A stretch of DNA of 64,000 nt from CAITNM01 sp021298215 (GCA_046309815.1 JBKCOJ010000010.1:1-64000), one strand, 5' to 3'. Shown: positions 1 to 8,520, counted from the stretch's first letter. Numbers and translations are program-made. Notes: generated by a model from the sequence alone, not told the origin.

Positions 1-209
1 TATTTATTTCAATTTTTAAATATTTATATAAACGTTTATTTTCTTTATTTTTTTGGCCTTAAATAAATAATTTTGAAATAAATTTTAAATTTATTTTATT
101 TTTATTTTATATTTAATTAATTAATAATAAATATTTACTTAATCTATATTTAATATGTATTTGAAATAATGTCCATTATTAAACTTAATTACAATAATGG
201 AGTTCAACA
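1..209. other. AT-rich intergenic leader
   Basis: This is almost pure A/T sequence upstream of the first gene, and no coding frame is convincing. The last 45 bases hold three related copies of an AATAATG/CATTATT element at 165-171, 174-180 and 193-200. They allow alternative AU-rich hairpins next to the ribosome binding site of the following gene. A promoter probably lies here but cannot be fixed within such AT-rich sequence. Confidence 0.5.
173..200 (+). promoter_or_regulatory. Leader hairpin overlapping a Shine-Dalgarno site
   Basis: CCATTATT (173-180) is the exact inverted repeat of AATAATGG (193-200). The right arm contains the GG of the GGAG ribosome binding site at 199-202 of the gene starting at 210. 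Folding would partly hide the ribosome binding site. A further AATAATG at 165-171 could compete for the left arm. That it controls translation, for instance by temperature, is inference. Confidence 0.35.
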
Positions 210-1469
210 ATGAAATTTGGCCAAAAATTTATTTTTTCCTCTCTGTTTGCTTTGCTTTATGGAGTGTATGGTGGAGAAGGTAGCACAACCCTCAACGTAG
301 AGGTTCCAGTAGGTGAAGAAGGAACTATATCAAAAGGATTTAAGGTAACGACACTAGCTAAAAAAGAAGCCGGTAAATTAAATGTCAATGGTCTTGGTTA
401 CGATATGGATTTTTTGAGTTTGGAAGACGGTACTGTGTATGCTGACGCTGCAACAGATTGGTATATAACTAATAGCTTGGGTGATTTTATTGATCAGCCA
501 GTGCTTCTAGGTGATGGGCAGCCTGCTGGTTATGGTTTGGGGTTGTATACTTTAAAAATTACAGAATTTGATATTTATGCTGAGCCTGGATACTCAGAAG
601 TTGACAATAAAATTAAAGTGGCTTTATTACGTAAGCTAGGGGTAGGTACCACAAACTTCGTCCTTAATGGAACGAAAAAGTTATGTGTTCATTTCTTTAA
701 TATTCCAGCAGGTACTGCCATTATTAACTCTTGGGGTGTGCCGCACAAAGAAATTCAATTAGGCAGCACGTTGATGGCTTCGTCTGCTCTTGATATCCCA
801 AGAGTATCTTTAATAGCTAACGGTGTAATTACGCATATTTCAGGTTTAGATAATCTAGGAACGAATTTAAATCCAGCTTCAACTAAATATGCAGTGACTA
901 TTAGCAAGCTTATTCTTCAGGGTTATCAATTAAGTACTGATAATGCTAGTACACTAGTTAACTTATTAAGCTTAACAACGGCAGGGGGAACTCTTGCGAA
1001 TGCAGATTTTGTAACATTAATGGGAGCCGAAGGTCATTACCCATTGTTTAAGAAAAATATTGGTACGGTGAATGTTATTCGTGACTTAAGTAATTCTACA
1101 ATTGCAATTACAACACGAAATGGTACATTACAATTAAGCGATGCAGGAAAATTACCTAACGCGCCTGTAGATATCTCAACGGGTACAGAAACAGAAGATG
1201 ATGAAGAAACTACAAGTGTCTTTCAATTAAGTGCAAGCACAGTTCCTGGTGTTCCAATGGCAGGAGGTGTGCCTGGCGCAATGATTATTGAAAAGGGCTG
1301 TATGCTAATAGTAGATGCAAATCTCACAGTTCCGGCTGAAGATAGTCCAGAGGATGTTTTTGCAACAGGGTTACAATTTTTAAGTGGAACAACACTAAAG
1401 CTTGGTAACGGTTCAGTGTGGGGGCGTCGTGTTAATGTTGGATTTGACGTGCCGCATGAAGATGCATAA
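210..1469 (+). CDS. Secreted hypothetical protein
   Basis: I do not recognise a family. The 419-residue product starts with a clear signal peptide (about residues 1-21: basic MKFGQK, then a hydrophobic core ending YGVYG). The mature part is rich in Gly, Thr, Asn, Leu and Val with many short hydrophobic/polar alternations. This suggests a beta-rich exported or surface protein. There is no lipobox, no obvious C-terminal membrane anchor and no repeats. An acidic TETEDDEE stretch lies near residues 325-335. The ATG at 210 is preceded by GGAG at a good distance. The gene stands alone and is followed by a strong hairpin. Confidence 0.7.
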   Translation: MKFGQKFIFSSLFALLYGVYGGEGSTTLNVEVPVGEEGTISKGFKVTTLAKKEAGKLNVNGLGYDMDFLSLEDGTVYADAATDWYITNSLGDFIDQPVLLGDGQPAGYGLGLYTLKITEFDIYAEPGYSEVDNKIKVALLRKLGVGTTNFVLNGTKKLCVHFFNIPAGTAIINSWGVPHKEIQLGSTLMASSALDIPRVSLIANGVITHISGLDNLGTNLNPASTKYAVTISKLILQGYQLSTDNASTLVNLLSLTTAGGTLANADFVTLMGAEGHYPLFKKNIGTVNVIRDLSNSTIAITTRNGTLQLSDAGKLPNAPVDISTGTETEDDEETTSVFQLSASTVPGVPMAGGVPGAMIIEKGCMLIVDANLTVPAEDSPEDVFATGLQFLSGTTLKLGNGSVWGRRVNVGFDVPHEDA

Positions 1470-1496
1470 TGATGTTATAAATTAAAATTTTGATAG

Positions 1497-1529
1497 TGAT
1501 TCTTGCTTTTATATCAAAAGCAAGAATCA
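1497..1529 (+). terminator. Perfect 14-bp hairpin after the first gene
   Basis: TGATTCTTGCTTTT (1497-1510) pairs perfectly with its inverted copy at 1516-1529 around a 5-base loop. It lies 28 bases after a stop codon. The stem is AT-rich and no T-run follows, so it is either a weak terminator or an mRNA 3'-end stabiliser. Confidence 0.5.
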
Positions 1530-1690
1530 TTAAATTATGCTGGTTTCCTAAGAATCACACATTTAGGCATGGTGCCGCACCTAAAATAAAAGCTTGCGTT
1601 CGTATGTGTCGTATTAAAATTTCCATTGATCAATCAAAGATAGGTTGTTAAAAGGGATCAGTAGTAGCGCTAATTTTTTAAGGTGCAATC

Positions 1691-2599
1691 GTGATTATAA
1701 ATCAATTTTGGAAGATTTTTCTCATAGGAATAATGGTCGTTGGAGGAACTGCCAATACATCTACTTATACCTATGAACAAGCTCTGGCAGCCTTTGATAA
1801 ATTAAATTTAGCAATTCCTACAGCTGAAGCAGATGGAAGAACGCAGACCCTTAATAAGAAAGGGGCTGTAACAGCAAAGTTTGAATATGCGACAGAAGAG
1901 TTTTTAAAATTTTTAAAGGGCAAAAGAGTAAGGGTATTAGAGGTTGGTGGGGCATACGGAGATGTAATGATCGCTGCCCTGAAACCGAAAAAAAATAAAG
2001 ATATAGAATATGTTCTTAGTGATTTAGACGAACGTCATTTATTTATTGCGGCCAAAAAATTATCAAATCTTATCAATGAGAAAGGTGCCAGGGAAAAAAG
2101 CCCCTCTCAAGCAAAATTTATGCGCGCAGATATCACGAAGTCTCAAGACATTAAAGGAATGGGAACTTTTGATGCAATTTTAATCGCGAGAGTTTTGCAT
2201 TATTTAACGCCAGAGCAGCTGCAAATGACAATAAAACATTTATTTTTGCTCTTAAAGCCTAAAGGAAAAGTTTTTGTGGTGGCTATCACTCCTTATGTTA
2301 AGCGTTATGAAAGCTTCATTCCTGAATATGAAAGACGCAAAAAGGAAGGCGCAGAAAATCCTGGATTTGTATCGTCATTGCGCTCTTATGTAAATGCTGA
2401 TGTAACAGCACCAGAGCAAATTAGTAATATTACCAATGAACCATTTTTCTTCTTAGATGCAGATATATTAGGAAGTACTTTTGCAGCCAATGGTTTCAGG
2501 GTGATTGAAAGCAAAATGATGCCTCTTTGTTATAAATCAACCTCATGGAAACTTGATGGACGGGAGAATGTCATCCTTATTGCAGAAAAAAAGAGTTAG
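1691..2599 (+). CDS. Exported class I SAM-dependent methyltransferase
   Basis: The 302-residue product has a class I methyltransferase core: motif I VLEVGGAYGD at residues 82-91, an acidic SDLDE after beta-2 near 110, MRADIT near 145 and FDAILIARVLHYL near 162-174. Ahead of it is a hydrophobic N-terminal segment (residues 6-20, IFLIGIMVVGG) that looks like a signal peptide or anchor. The GTG start at 1691 is preceded by AGGTG at 1681. A methyltransferase routed to the envelope or outside the cell is unusual and suggests an effector or an envelope-modifying enzyme. The substrate cannot be told from sequence. The next gene follows after 45 bases and may be cotranscribed. Confidence 0.8.
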   Translation: MIINQFWKIFLIGIMVVGGTANTSTYTYEQALAAFDKLNLAIPTAEADGRTQTLNKKGAVTAKFEYATEEFLKFLKGKRVRVLEVGGAYGDVMIAALKPKKNKDIEYVLSDLDERHLFIAAKKLSNLINEKGAREKSPSQAKFMRADITKSQDIKGMGTFDAILIARVLHYLTPEQLQMTIKHLFLLLKPKGKVFVVAITPYVKRYESFIPEYERRKKEGAENPGFVSSLRSYVNADVTAPEQISNITNEPFFFLDADILGSTFAANGFRVIESKMMPLCYKSTSWKLDGRENVILIAEKKS

Positions 2600-2644
2600 G
2601 ATTAAAGTTATAGTTCACTAAAAAAATAAATTGTCGGAATAAAG

Positions 2645-3946
2645 GTGATCTTAAAAAATATCGTTTTGGAATCATGGAATAATGATTTTGATTATGAATT
2701 AGCTGATATATTTATAAAAGATGGAATTATTGAAAATATTAATAGTTCGAGTCTAAAAGTATACGATATTTCTGAAGAATATTTTTTTGCGACACCTGGC
2801 TTTGTTAATAGCCATTTGCATCCTAACCAGCTGCTTGATAGACGGATGCTGGATGATTTATCAATCACAAATTTATTAAGTGCAATGCATATAGTGCAGA
2901 AAAAAACAGATGAGGATCGCTATCAGCAAGCGATCTTTGTGCTTATTGATGCCTTAAAAAGTGGGGCGACAAGCGTATATGCTATAGCATCAAAGCCTAA
3001 TCCTGTTATTCGAGCTTTTAAAGACGTGGGAATAACGGGCGCTATTAATTGTGTTTTTAACGACGTGTGGGAAGGAGATGGAAATACTCCTGCCCAAATT
3101 AGTTTGGAGTCTGTGGAGAAGGATTTCACTGAATATTTTAAAGCTAATAATGATGATATAAAAATCCATATAGGTTCCGCTTCTATTCTAACAGCTTCAA
3201 ACGAGCTGCTGCGTTTATTTAACGATATTGCAATTCGCTATAATACGAAGATTAATATTCATATGAGTGAAGGTACAGATTCGGTTGAAAAGTGTTTGAA
3301 AAATCGCGGTGCAACGCCGGTGCGACTGCTTAATGAACTTGGCGTTTTGAATGAGCGTTGGAACCTTATCCACGCTTCAACGGTAGATGAAGAAGAAGTA
3401 AAAATTATTGCTAAAGCAAAGGCAACAGTCACCCATTGCCCGGTAAGTAATGCCAAGACGGGGGTTGGTATTGCGCCTATGCGAGCGTTTCATGAGAGCG
3501 GGGTCTGCATTGCGATAGGAACTGATGCATGCTCCAACAACAATACCAATAATATTTTGAATGAAGCGTATTTCGCTACCCTGATGCATGGGGCTTTGCA
3601 TAAAGATCCTTCGGTTATTTCTCAAAAAACAATTTTTGAATGGTTAATTCCCAACGGGCATAAAATTATTGATTCAAAAAATACGGGAAAAATAGAAATT
3701 GGACAGCGAGCGGATATATTGCTTTGGTCGTTGAAAGATCCTTGTTTTGTGCCTTTATATTATGGAAAATTTCATTCAGCACTTATTAATAACGCGCCTG
3801 ATGCAAAGCCGCATACGATTTTGTTAGGCGGTGAAAAAGTGATTGAGAATTATCAATTTACAGGAACGCTTGAAAAGAGTGCGACGAATGCGATTAATGC
3901 ATGGGCGAGAAAAGGCCTCTATAATGAGGCCTCTTCTTCGCGATAG
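2645..3946 (+). CDS. Amidohydrolase of the TRZ/ATZ-SsnA family
   Basis: A metal-dependent hydrolase of 433 residues with the amidohydrolase layout. The metal-binding HxH is in GFVNSHLHPN (H57, H59). A third His is in INIHMSEGTD near 206, a fourth in LIHAST near 243, and the catalytic Asp is in IGTDACSNNN near 295. Relatives deaminate guanine, cytosine or S-adenosylhomocysteine-type compounds, or dechlorinate triazines. Sequence alone does not give the substrate. No signal peptide is present, so it is cytoplasmic. The GTG start at 2645 sits in a weak AAAGG context. It is convergent with the small regulator that follows. Confidence 0.85.
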   Translation: MILKNIVLESWNNDFDYELADIFIKDGIIENINSSSLKVYDISEEYFFATPGFVNSHLHPNQLLDRRMLDDLSITNLLSAMHIVQKKTDEDRYQQAIFVLIDALKSGATSVYAIASKPNPVIRAFKDVGITGAINCVFNDVWEGDGNTPAQISLESVEKDFTEYFKANNDDIKIHIGSASILTASNELLRLFNDIAIRYNTKINIHMSEGTDSVEKCLKNRGATPVRLLNELGVLNERWNLIHASTVDEEEVKIIAKAKATVTHCPVSNAKTGVGIAPMRAFHESGVCIAIGTDACSNNNTNNILNEAYFATLMHGALHKDPSVISQKTIFEWLIPNGHKIIDSKNTGKIEIGQRADILLWSLKDPCFVPLYYGKFHSALINNAPDAKPHTILLGGEKVIENYQFTGTLEKSATNAINAWARKGLYNEASSSR

Positions 3947-3947
3947 C

Positions 3948-4151
3948 TTATTTTTTAAATTCAAAAATTTCGCCTGGCTGACAATTAAGAGCATGACAAA
4001 TAGCATCAAGCGTTGAAAATCGGATGGCTTTAGCCTTTCCTGTTTTTAAGATAGAAAGATTTTGCACCGTAATGCCAACAACTTCAGCTAAGTCTTGAAG
4101 TTTCATTTTACGACGAGCCAGCATGACGTCTAAGTTTACAATAATGGGCAT
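3948..4151 (-). CDS. YozG-like XRE-family transcriptional regulator
   Basis: This 67-residue protein is essentially one Cro/C1 helix-turn-helix, spanning LQDLAEVVGITVQNLSILK and the following LDAICHALNCQPGEIFEF. That layout is typical of the compact YozG group. It begins 10 bases after the stop of a DUF2975 membrane protein and has an AAGGAAG ribosome binding site. The DUF2975-YozG pair is a widely conserved two-gene unit whose regulator probably controls its own operon. Its ligand or trigger is unknown. Confidence 0.9.
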   Translation of the reverse strand: MPIIVNLDVMLARRKMKLQDLAEVVGITVQNLSILKTGKAKAIRFSTLDAICHALNCQPGEIFEFKK

Positions 4152-4161
4152 GACAGCTTCC

Positions 4162-4728
4162 TTATATAGTTAGTTGATTTTCGTCTTGAAGCGCTTGAGC
4201 TTCTTGCATAACAAGGGAGATCACAATGATTAAGAAACCGCACAAAATGGCTTCAAAATTTGGGGTAGTAAAGCTTAAAGTAATATATCGATGGCCGGGT
4301 GGATTCGAAAGGGTAGCTGCAAGTACTAGAAGAGTTTGCGCAAATGGAATAAATAATAGGCCATTGAGAAAAGCTAGCCACCCTATTTTTTTATAGATTT
4401 GCGTATTGGCAGAAATAAAAATTTGCCGTTGTTGATAATTATTGAAGAGTGTTTTGAGTAAAGAAAATCCCAAAATATAAGGTAAAGCTCCCAGCAACTG
4501 AGCAAAGCAACCAATAATTATTGATGTAAGTGTTAGGTTAGCTGTGGCTAAATTTAGATGTCCTTCTGGTGTTGCGACGTAGTCTAAGAATCCACCTATG
4601 CGAATAGCGTGATATAAGGGTGGCCATTCTTTTAAAAACCACAAGGCTACAATAAATAGAGGGACTATGAAAGTGAGGTAGTGAAATGTTGTTTTAAGAT
4701 AACGGCTTAATTTTTGTAGGTCTTTCAT
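4162..4728 (-). CDS. DUF2975 family membrane protein
   Basis: A 188-residue integral membrane protein with about four hydrophobic segments (near residues 16-31, 64-90, 110-140 and 155-175). It ends in the family-typical acidic tail EAQALQDENQLTI. It lies directly upstream of the YozG-like regulator, the usual partner of DUF2975 proteins. The molecular role of the family is not established. The pairing suggests a membrane sensor or a resistance or homeostasis module controlled by the small repressor. Confidence 0.85.
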   Translation of the reverse strand: MKDLQKLSRYLKTTFHYLTFIVPLFIVALWFLKEWPPLYHAIRIGGFLDYVATPEGHLNLATANLTLTSIIIGCFAQLLGALPYILGFSLLKTLFNNYQQRQIFISANTQIYKKIGWLAFLNGLLFIPFAQTLLVLAATLSNPPGHRYITLSFTTPNFEAILCGFLIIVISLVMQEAQALQDENQLTI

Positions 4729-4814
4729 AAAATGTACAAGAGTAAAGTTAATAAGAGAATTTTACGAGATATTTTGTATTAGTCAATAAAAAATTATTGT
4801 TTTTCAATAAAAAA

Positions 4815-5504
4815 TTAATCTTTTCTCTGTATGCTTGTTTTCATCAGTCCTAGTTCTTTTGCTTTCCCTTTTATAAATCTACTGGGGACAATAATGTGAA
4901 AGTCTTGAGTTTCAACCTTATTTGCTTTGCATAATTGAACAAAAGCACACAGAGCTTGCTCCGAATTAAAAGCAACTGTAGTAATCACGTTATTTTTGAG
5001 AAGAAGTTTAATTTTTTCGTTAAAACTACCTACTGCTTTTGTGTTATACAGAATAATTTTTGCTGTTTCAAAACCATCTTCAGCAAGAGCTTCTGCTACG
5101 TCATGGCGAATGTAATTCCCGCAGCCAAAAATGACGGCGCCGTCTTTGGGGGTCAGGTTTTTTTTAAGCCAATCAATCAGCTGAGTCGCGGAAGGATAAA
5201 GTGTGCTAGAGGGGGTAAAACATGTTGTAAATCCTGCTGATTGTGCAAAAAACCTCGTTGATTTTCCAACCGTATAAACGGGAATAGAACGATCCCAGTC
5301 TGATTTTTCTAGAGCGCGGGCTGCATTACTGGAGGTTAGCACAATTGCTTGGGGTATTACTTTAAGAGGCTGTACTGCTAGAAATTCTACATCTAATAAA
5401 GATTGATGATAGACATGTTTATATCCGCGTCTCTGCCAAAAAGAGACATCCCAATCCTTAGGGGGGCGAGTATTGGTGAGGAGTATGCTTAAATCATCAT
5501 GCAT
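4815..5504 (-). CDS. hemD: Uroporphyrinogen-III synthase
   Basis: HemD cyclises hydroxymethylbilane with inversion of ring D to give uroporphyrinogen III for haem and corrinoids. The 229-residue product begins with the family-like ILLTNTRP. Further signature stretches are AIVLTSSNAARAL, PVYTVGKSTRFFAQSAGF, the VIFGCGNYIRHDVAEAL segment and TTVAFNSEQAL in the second lobe. Length fits the family. HemC, the previous enzyme, is encoded about 49 kb away at 53529, so the two genes are unlinked here. The gene appears to be monocistronic. Confidence 0.85.
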   Translation of the reverse strand: MHDDLSILLTNTRPPKDWDVSFWQRRGYKHVYHQSLLDVEFLAVQPLKVIPQAIVLTSSNAARALEKSDWDRSIPVYTVGKSTRFFAQSAGFTTCFTPSSTLYPSATQLIDWLKKNLTPKDGAVIFGCGNYIRHDVAEALAEDGFETAKIILYNTKAVGSFNEKIKLLLKNNVITTVAFNSEQALCAFVQLCKANKVETQDFHIIVPSRFIKGKAKELGLMKTSIQRKD

Positions 5505-5556
5505 ATGGTGAGTATGCGCATATTTTTTTCTGAGAAGAAAGATTTTTTAGAGAAAG

Positions 5557-5600
5557 AATTCTTTATTCTCTATGGACGAATCCATGGAGAATAAAGAATT
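5557..5600 (-). terminator. 20-bp hairpin with TTCG loop
   Basis: Arms 5557-5576 and 5581-5600 form a 20-bp stem with one non-Watson-Crick pair. The loop is CGAA on the plus strand, which reads TTCG on the minus strand. It starts 4 bases after the stop of the minus-strand gene at 5604. No long T-run follows, so it may be a terminator or a 3'-end protector. Confidence 0.55.
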
Positions 5601-5603
5601 ATA

Positions 5604-6059
5604 TTATTCGAAGAATTTTTTTGGCTTAGATGTTCTAGCTGATTTTCTTGTTGCGTCAGTAACCGGAGCTGTTTTGCGCTTTTTCTTTTTTTGCTCTGGA
5701 TTATCGATTGCAGTAGCTAAGTCTTCACTAAATACTTCTTCTGTAATACCAGTAGCAGAGTCGCTGGAATGTTCGATGTCCCAGCCTACAGACTGCTGTG
5801 ATAGAAGAATAAAGTTTTCTAATGCATATGGGTCTTGAGATGCTTCAAGAGGTGATGCCACAGGGTTAGAAGTTTGGCTAAACAGGTTTAAAGACAAAAC
5901 TTCATCTAATTCTTCTGCATTTGCTGTATATCTTTGAGGGGGACTTTGGAAACTTTGCGAAAGCAAGATATTGTAATCTCCTTGTGACAGTTCTACTTCA
6001 GTCATGGTAAAAACAGTTGCACTTAAAAATAGACTTACAGTTGCGAATAGAAATTTCAT
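5604..6059 (-). CDS. Small secreted hypothetical protein
   Basis: A 151-residue product of unknown family. It has a clear signal peptide (MKFLFATVSLFLSATVFT) followed by a mature part rich in Ser, Glu, Asp and Gln. The C-terminus switches to a strongly basic tail (KKKKRKT near 130, SARTSKPKKFFE at the end). Such a tail could bind nucleic acid or act as a nuclear-localisation-like signal if the protein reached a eukaryotic host. That is inference only. A near-perfect hairpin follows the stop codon. Confidence 0.6.
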   Translation of the reverse strand: MKFLFATVSLFLSATVFTMTEVELSQGDYNILLSQSFQSPPQRYTANAEELDEVLSLNLFSQTSNPVASPLEASQDPYALENFILLSQQSVGWDIEHSSDSATGITEEVFSEDLATAIDNPEQKKKKRKTAPVTDATRKSARTSKPKKFFE

Positions 6060-6228
6060 AATAATATCATTTTTTATAATAAGAAAATATTTATAAGTAA
6101 TTTTATTTCAAATATCAATATAAAAAATAACTAAAAAAGGCTCATTACTGGAACAGTTAATTATGCTGTACAAAGTCAAAAATCTCTGTGATATTACGCG
6201 CATAGCAGCATTAATCTAGAGACATACC

Positions 6229-7122
6229 ATGGATTGGGATAGGCTAAGAGTTTTTCATATTGTAGCGCAGGCAGGCAGCTTAACAGAAGCAGGTCACGCC
6301 CTGAATATAAGTCAATCTGCTGTAAGTAGACAAATTAGTAGTCTTGAAGCGAGCATCGATGTAAGTTTATTTAATCGTCATGCACGTGGTTTAGTGCTGA
6401 CGGAACAAGGCGAGCATCTCTTTCGGATCACCCGTACGATCTTTGCCCAAGTGAACGCGATTGGAACAATTATTAGTGAGTCACGTGATGGTTTATCAGG
6501 TTGTTTGCGGATTGCAACAACCATTGGCATTGGCTCGGTATGGCTGGCATCGCGCTTGAAAAAATTTATGCAAAGCTATCCGAAGTTACGCCTAAATATT
6601 CAGCTGACCGATGAAGGTGTGGATTTTACCATGCGTGAAGCGGATGTTTCTATTAACTATAACAAATCGTTGCCAACTGAAGATGTCGTCCAAAAAGAGC
6701 TAGCAAACATTCGTATGAGTGTGTATGCCAGCAAAGAATACATTCAAAATTTCGGCATGCCAAAAAAGCCAGAGGATCTTGATCAACATCGTTTGATTAC
6801 GTTCGGGGAGGCCGGCGCTCCAGCTTCGAATGCTGGGTGGTTATTGCGTTTTGGTACGCAACCAGGCGTACTGCGTGAACCTTTCCTATCTATCAATAAC
6901 GCCTACGGTATGCTCCAGGCCGTTAAAGGGAGTATAGGCATTGCAATTTTGGCAGATTTTATTGCGGCGGATCACGATGATTTAGTTGAATTGTTTGCGG
7001 ATGTTCAAACGCCAGTCATGACCATGTACATGACCTACCCCAGCGCATTAGAAGGGTTAGGTCGTATTCGTGCGTTGTATGAATTCTTAAAATCTGAGCT
7101 TGATAAAAAACAGAAGAAATAG
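6229..7122 (+). CDS. LysR family transcriptional regulator
   Basis: A LysR-type regulator of 297 residues. The N-terminal winged helix-turn-helix covers residues 1-60 (LRVFHIVAQAGSLTEAGHAL, then ISQSAVSRQISSLE). A substrate-binding-like co-inducer domain follows from about 90 to 290, with the LRIATTIGIGSVWLA start. The neighbours are secreted unknowns, so no divergent target operon reveals its regulon. Base composition is somewhat less AT-rich than in the flanking orphan genes. Confidence 0.92.
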   Translation: MDWDRLRVFHIVAQAGSLTEAGHALNISQSAVSRQISSLEASIDVSLFNRHARGLVLTEQGEHLFRITRTIFAQVNAIGTIISESRDGLSGCLRIATTIGIGSVWLASRLKKFMQSYPKLRLNIQLTDEGVDFTMREADVSINYNKSLPTEDVVQKELANIRMSVYASKEYIQNFGMPKKPEDLDQHRLITFGEAGAPASNAGWLLRFGTQPGVLREPFLSINNAYGMLQAVKGSIGIAILADFIAADHDDLVELFADVQTPVMTMYMTYPSALEGLGRIRALYEFLKSELDKKQKK

Positions 7123-7235
7123 ATTTTTCCTTTCTCATTTTCTCGTTAACTTGATAGTAATTGATTGCATTTATATTGATTAAATACAGCTCCTTTAAGT
7201 GCTGTAGGCAAGCAAATTCTCTTAGTTTGATTAAC

Positions 7236-7269
7236 TAAACGAATTTGTTTTTTTTATTCAATTCGTTTA
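7236..7269 (+). promoter_or_regulatory. Leader hairpin directly upstream of a ribosome binding site
   Basis: TAAACGAATT (7236-7245) pairs with AATTCGTTTA (7260-7269) around a 14-base T-rich loop. The right arm ends two bases before GGAG (7272-7275), the ribosome binding site of the gene at 7283. The arrangement resembles the one before the gene at 210. It could be a translational control hairpin or a coincidence of AT-rich sequence. Confidence 0.35.
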
Positions 7270-7282
7270 ATGGAGAAAATCA

Positions 7283-7573
7283 ATGCAAATGAAATTTTTA
7301 TTGGGATTGGCTTTAGTTGTGTCTTTAGCTGCTGAATATAATGATAGAAATGGTGAAGATTTTGAAACATGCTTTGGAACAATACATCGCGCAACCCATA
7401 AACTAGTTCTTACTACTACAACAGGTGAGGTTCATGCGGTCAAAAGAGGTCAGCAGTTATTCTTTCCAGCAGGTACTACACTTGGGGAAATCACATTGCC
7501 TAATAAGATCTGTCTTTCTCAAGCAATGACAAGAAAAGATATGGTGAAGGCACTTGCTGCATTTATGGAATAA
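7283..7573 (+). CDS. Small secreted hypothetical protein
   Basis: The 96-residue product has a signal peptide (MQMKFLLGLALVVSLAAEY). The mature domain of about 78 residues has two cysteines (ETCFGTI and NKICLSQ) that could form one disulfide in the periplasm. I recognise no family. The start is supported by GGAG seven bases upstream. An in-frame ATG two codons on is an alternative. It is convergent with lpxC, with only two bases between the stop codons. Confidence 0.6.
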   Translation: MQMKFLLGLALVVSLAAEYNDRNGEDFETCFGTIHRATHKLVLTTTTGEVHAVKRGQQLFFPAGTTLGEITLPNKICLSQAMTRKDMVKALAAFME

Positions 7574-7575
7574 AT

Positions 7576-8520
7576 TTAGTTAGCTGAAATTGTCTCAAAG
7601 TATTTTTTGAGCAACTGATAATTAAGCGTGTGACTCGGGTTACACGCTTCATAATGACCAATCAATACATATTCTGCTAAAGCCATATCTCCAATAGCAT
7701 CCAATGCTTTATGACGCACAAGCTCATCATCGTACCGTAAGCCTTCTTCGTTCATGATAGCGCCTTTGTGAATCACAACAGTATTTTCTAGAGAAGCACC
7801 TTTGGCAAGGCCTGCGGCCCATAATTTTTGAGCATCTTCATAAAAACCAAATGTTCTGGCTTTGGAGATGAGTGCTGCAAAATCATCCGTATTGTAAGAG
7901 AATTGAATGGATTGTTCTTGTGTGAGACCTTCGTAACGATCGCTCGGCAAAAACTTTACGCTAAATAAATTTATGTCACGCGGACTAAGTTGCGCCCATC
8001 CATGTTCATTTTCAACTTTGACGGTGGTGGAAATTTTTAAAGAAGGGCGTTTCTTTGATTGGCGGATTGCCCCTGTTTCTTGCAAAGATTTGCAAAACTC
8101 ATCAGAACATCCATCCATGATGGGAACTTCTGGTCCATCAATGGTTATAAGTGCGTTGGTAATACCCATGCCGTAAAGAGCTGCGAGAATATGCTCGATA
8201 GTTGCTACAGAAACCCCAGAAGCATTGGAAATTGTTGTGCACATATTGGTTGAGCTGACTGTTTGCCAACTAGCTCGAATGCGATTTGGCTGATCTTCAA
8301 TATCGGTGCGTTCAAAAATAATACCATGATCAACAGCTGCGGGATGGATAATCATGCATACAGCTTTACCGGAATGTACGCCAACACCGTGAAAAATAAT
8401 AGGGTTAGAAACGGTTTGCTGGTTAAAAAAATTCTTTTGAGAGAGCTTAACAGTTTCGCGTTGGCGAATGTTTACAACATCTGGTAGAACTTTGGCTGTA
8501 TTGCTGATGATAGATTGCAT
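7576..8520 (-). CDS. lpxC: UDP-3-O-acyl-N-acetylglucosamine deacetylase
   Basis: LpxC catalyses the committed, zinc-dependent deacetylation step of lipid A synthesis. The 314-residue protein shows the expected zinc ligands: His110 in ATIEHILAALYG, and His270 and Asp274 in RHKALDAIGD. The catalytic His297 is in NPSHTLNYQ. The substrate loop start FHGVGVHSGK is at 43-52. About 35 extra N-terminal residues precede the conserved start compared with the E. coli enzyme. A shorter start is possible but no better ribosome binding site is evident. It is divergent from tsaE. Confidence 0.95.
   Translation of the reverse strand: MQSIISNTAKVLPDVVNIRQRETVKLSQKNFFNQQTVSNPIIFHGVGVHSGKAVCMIIHPAAVDHGIIFERTDIEDQPNRIRASWQTVSSTNMCTTISNASGVSVATIEHILAALYGMGITNALITIDGPEVPIMDGCSDEFCKSLQETGAIRQSKKRPSLKISTTVKVENEHGWAQLSPRDINLFSVKFLPSDRYEGLTQEQSIQFSYNTDDFAALISKARTFGFYEDAQKLWAAGLAKGASLENTVVIHKGAIMNEEGLRYDDELVRHKALDAIGDMALAEYVLIGHYEACNPSHTLNYQLLKKYFETISAN

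Noticed and set aside
5572..5838. Plus-strand frame antisense to the secreted 151-residue protein
   Set aside because: It starts inside the hairpin loop and has no ribosome binding site. The minus frame has a signal peptide and is the better gene.
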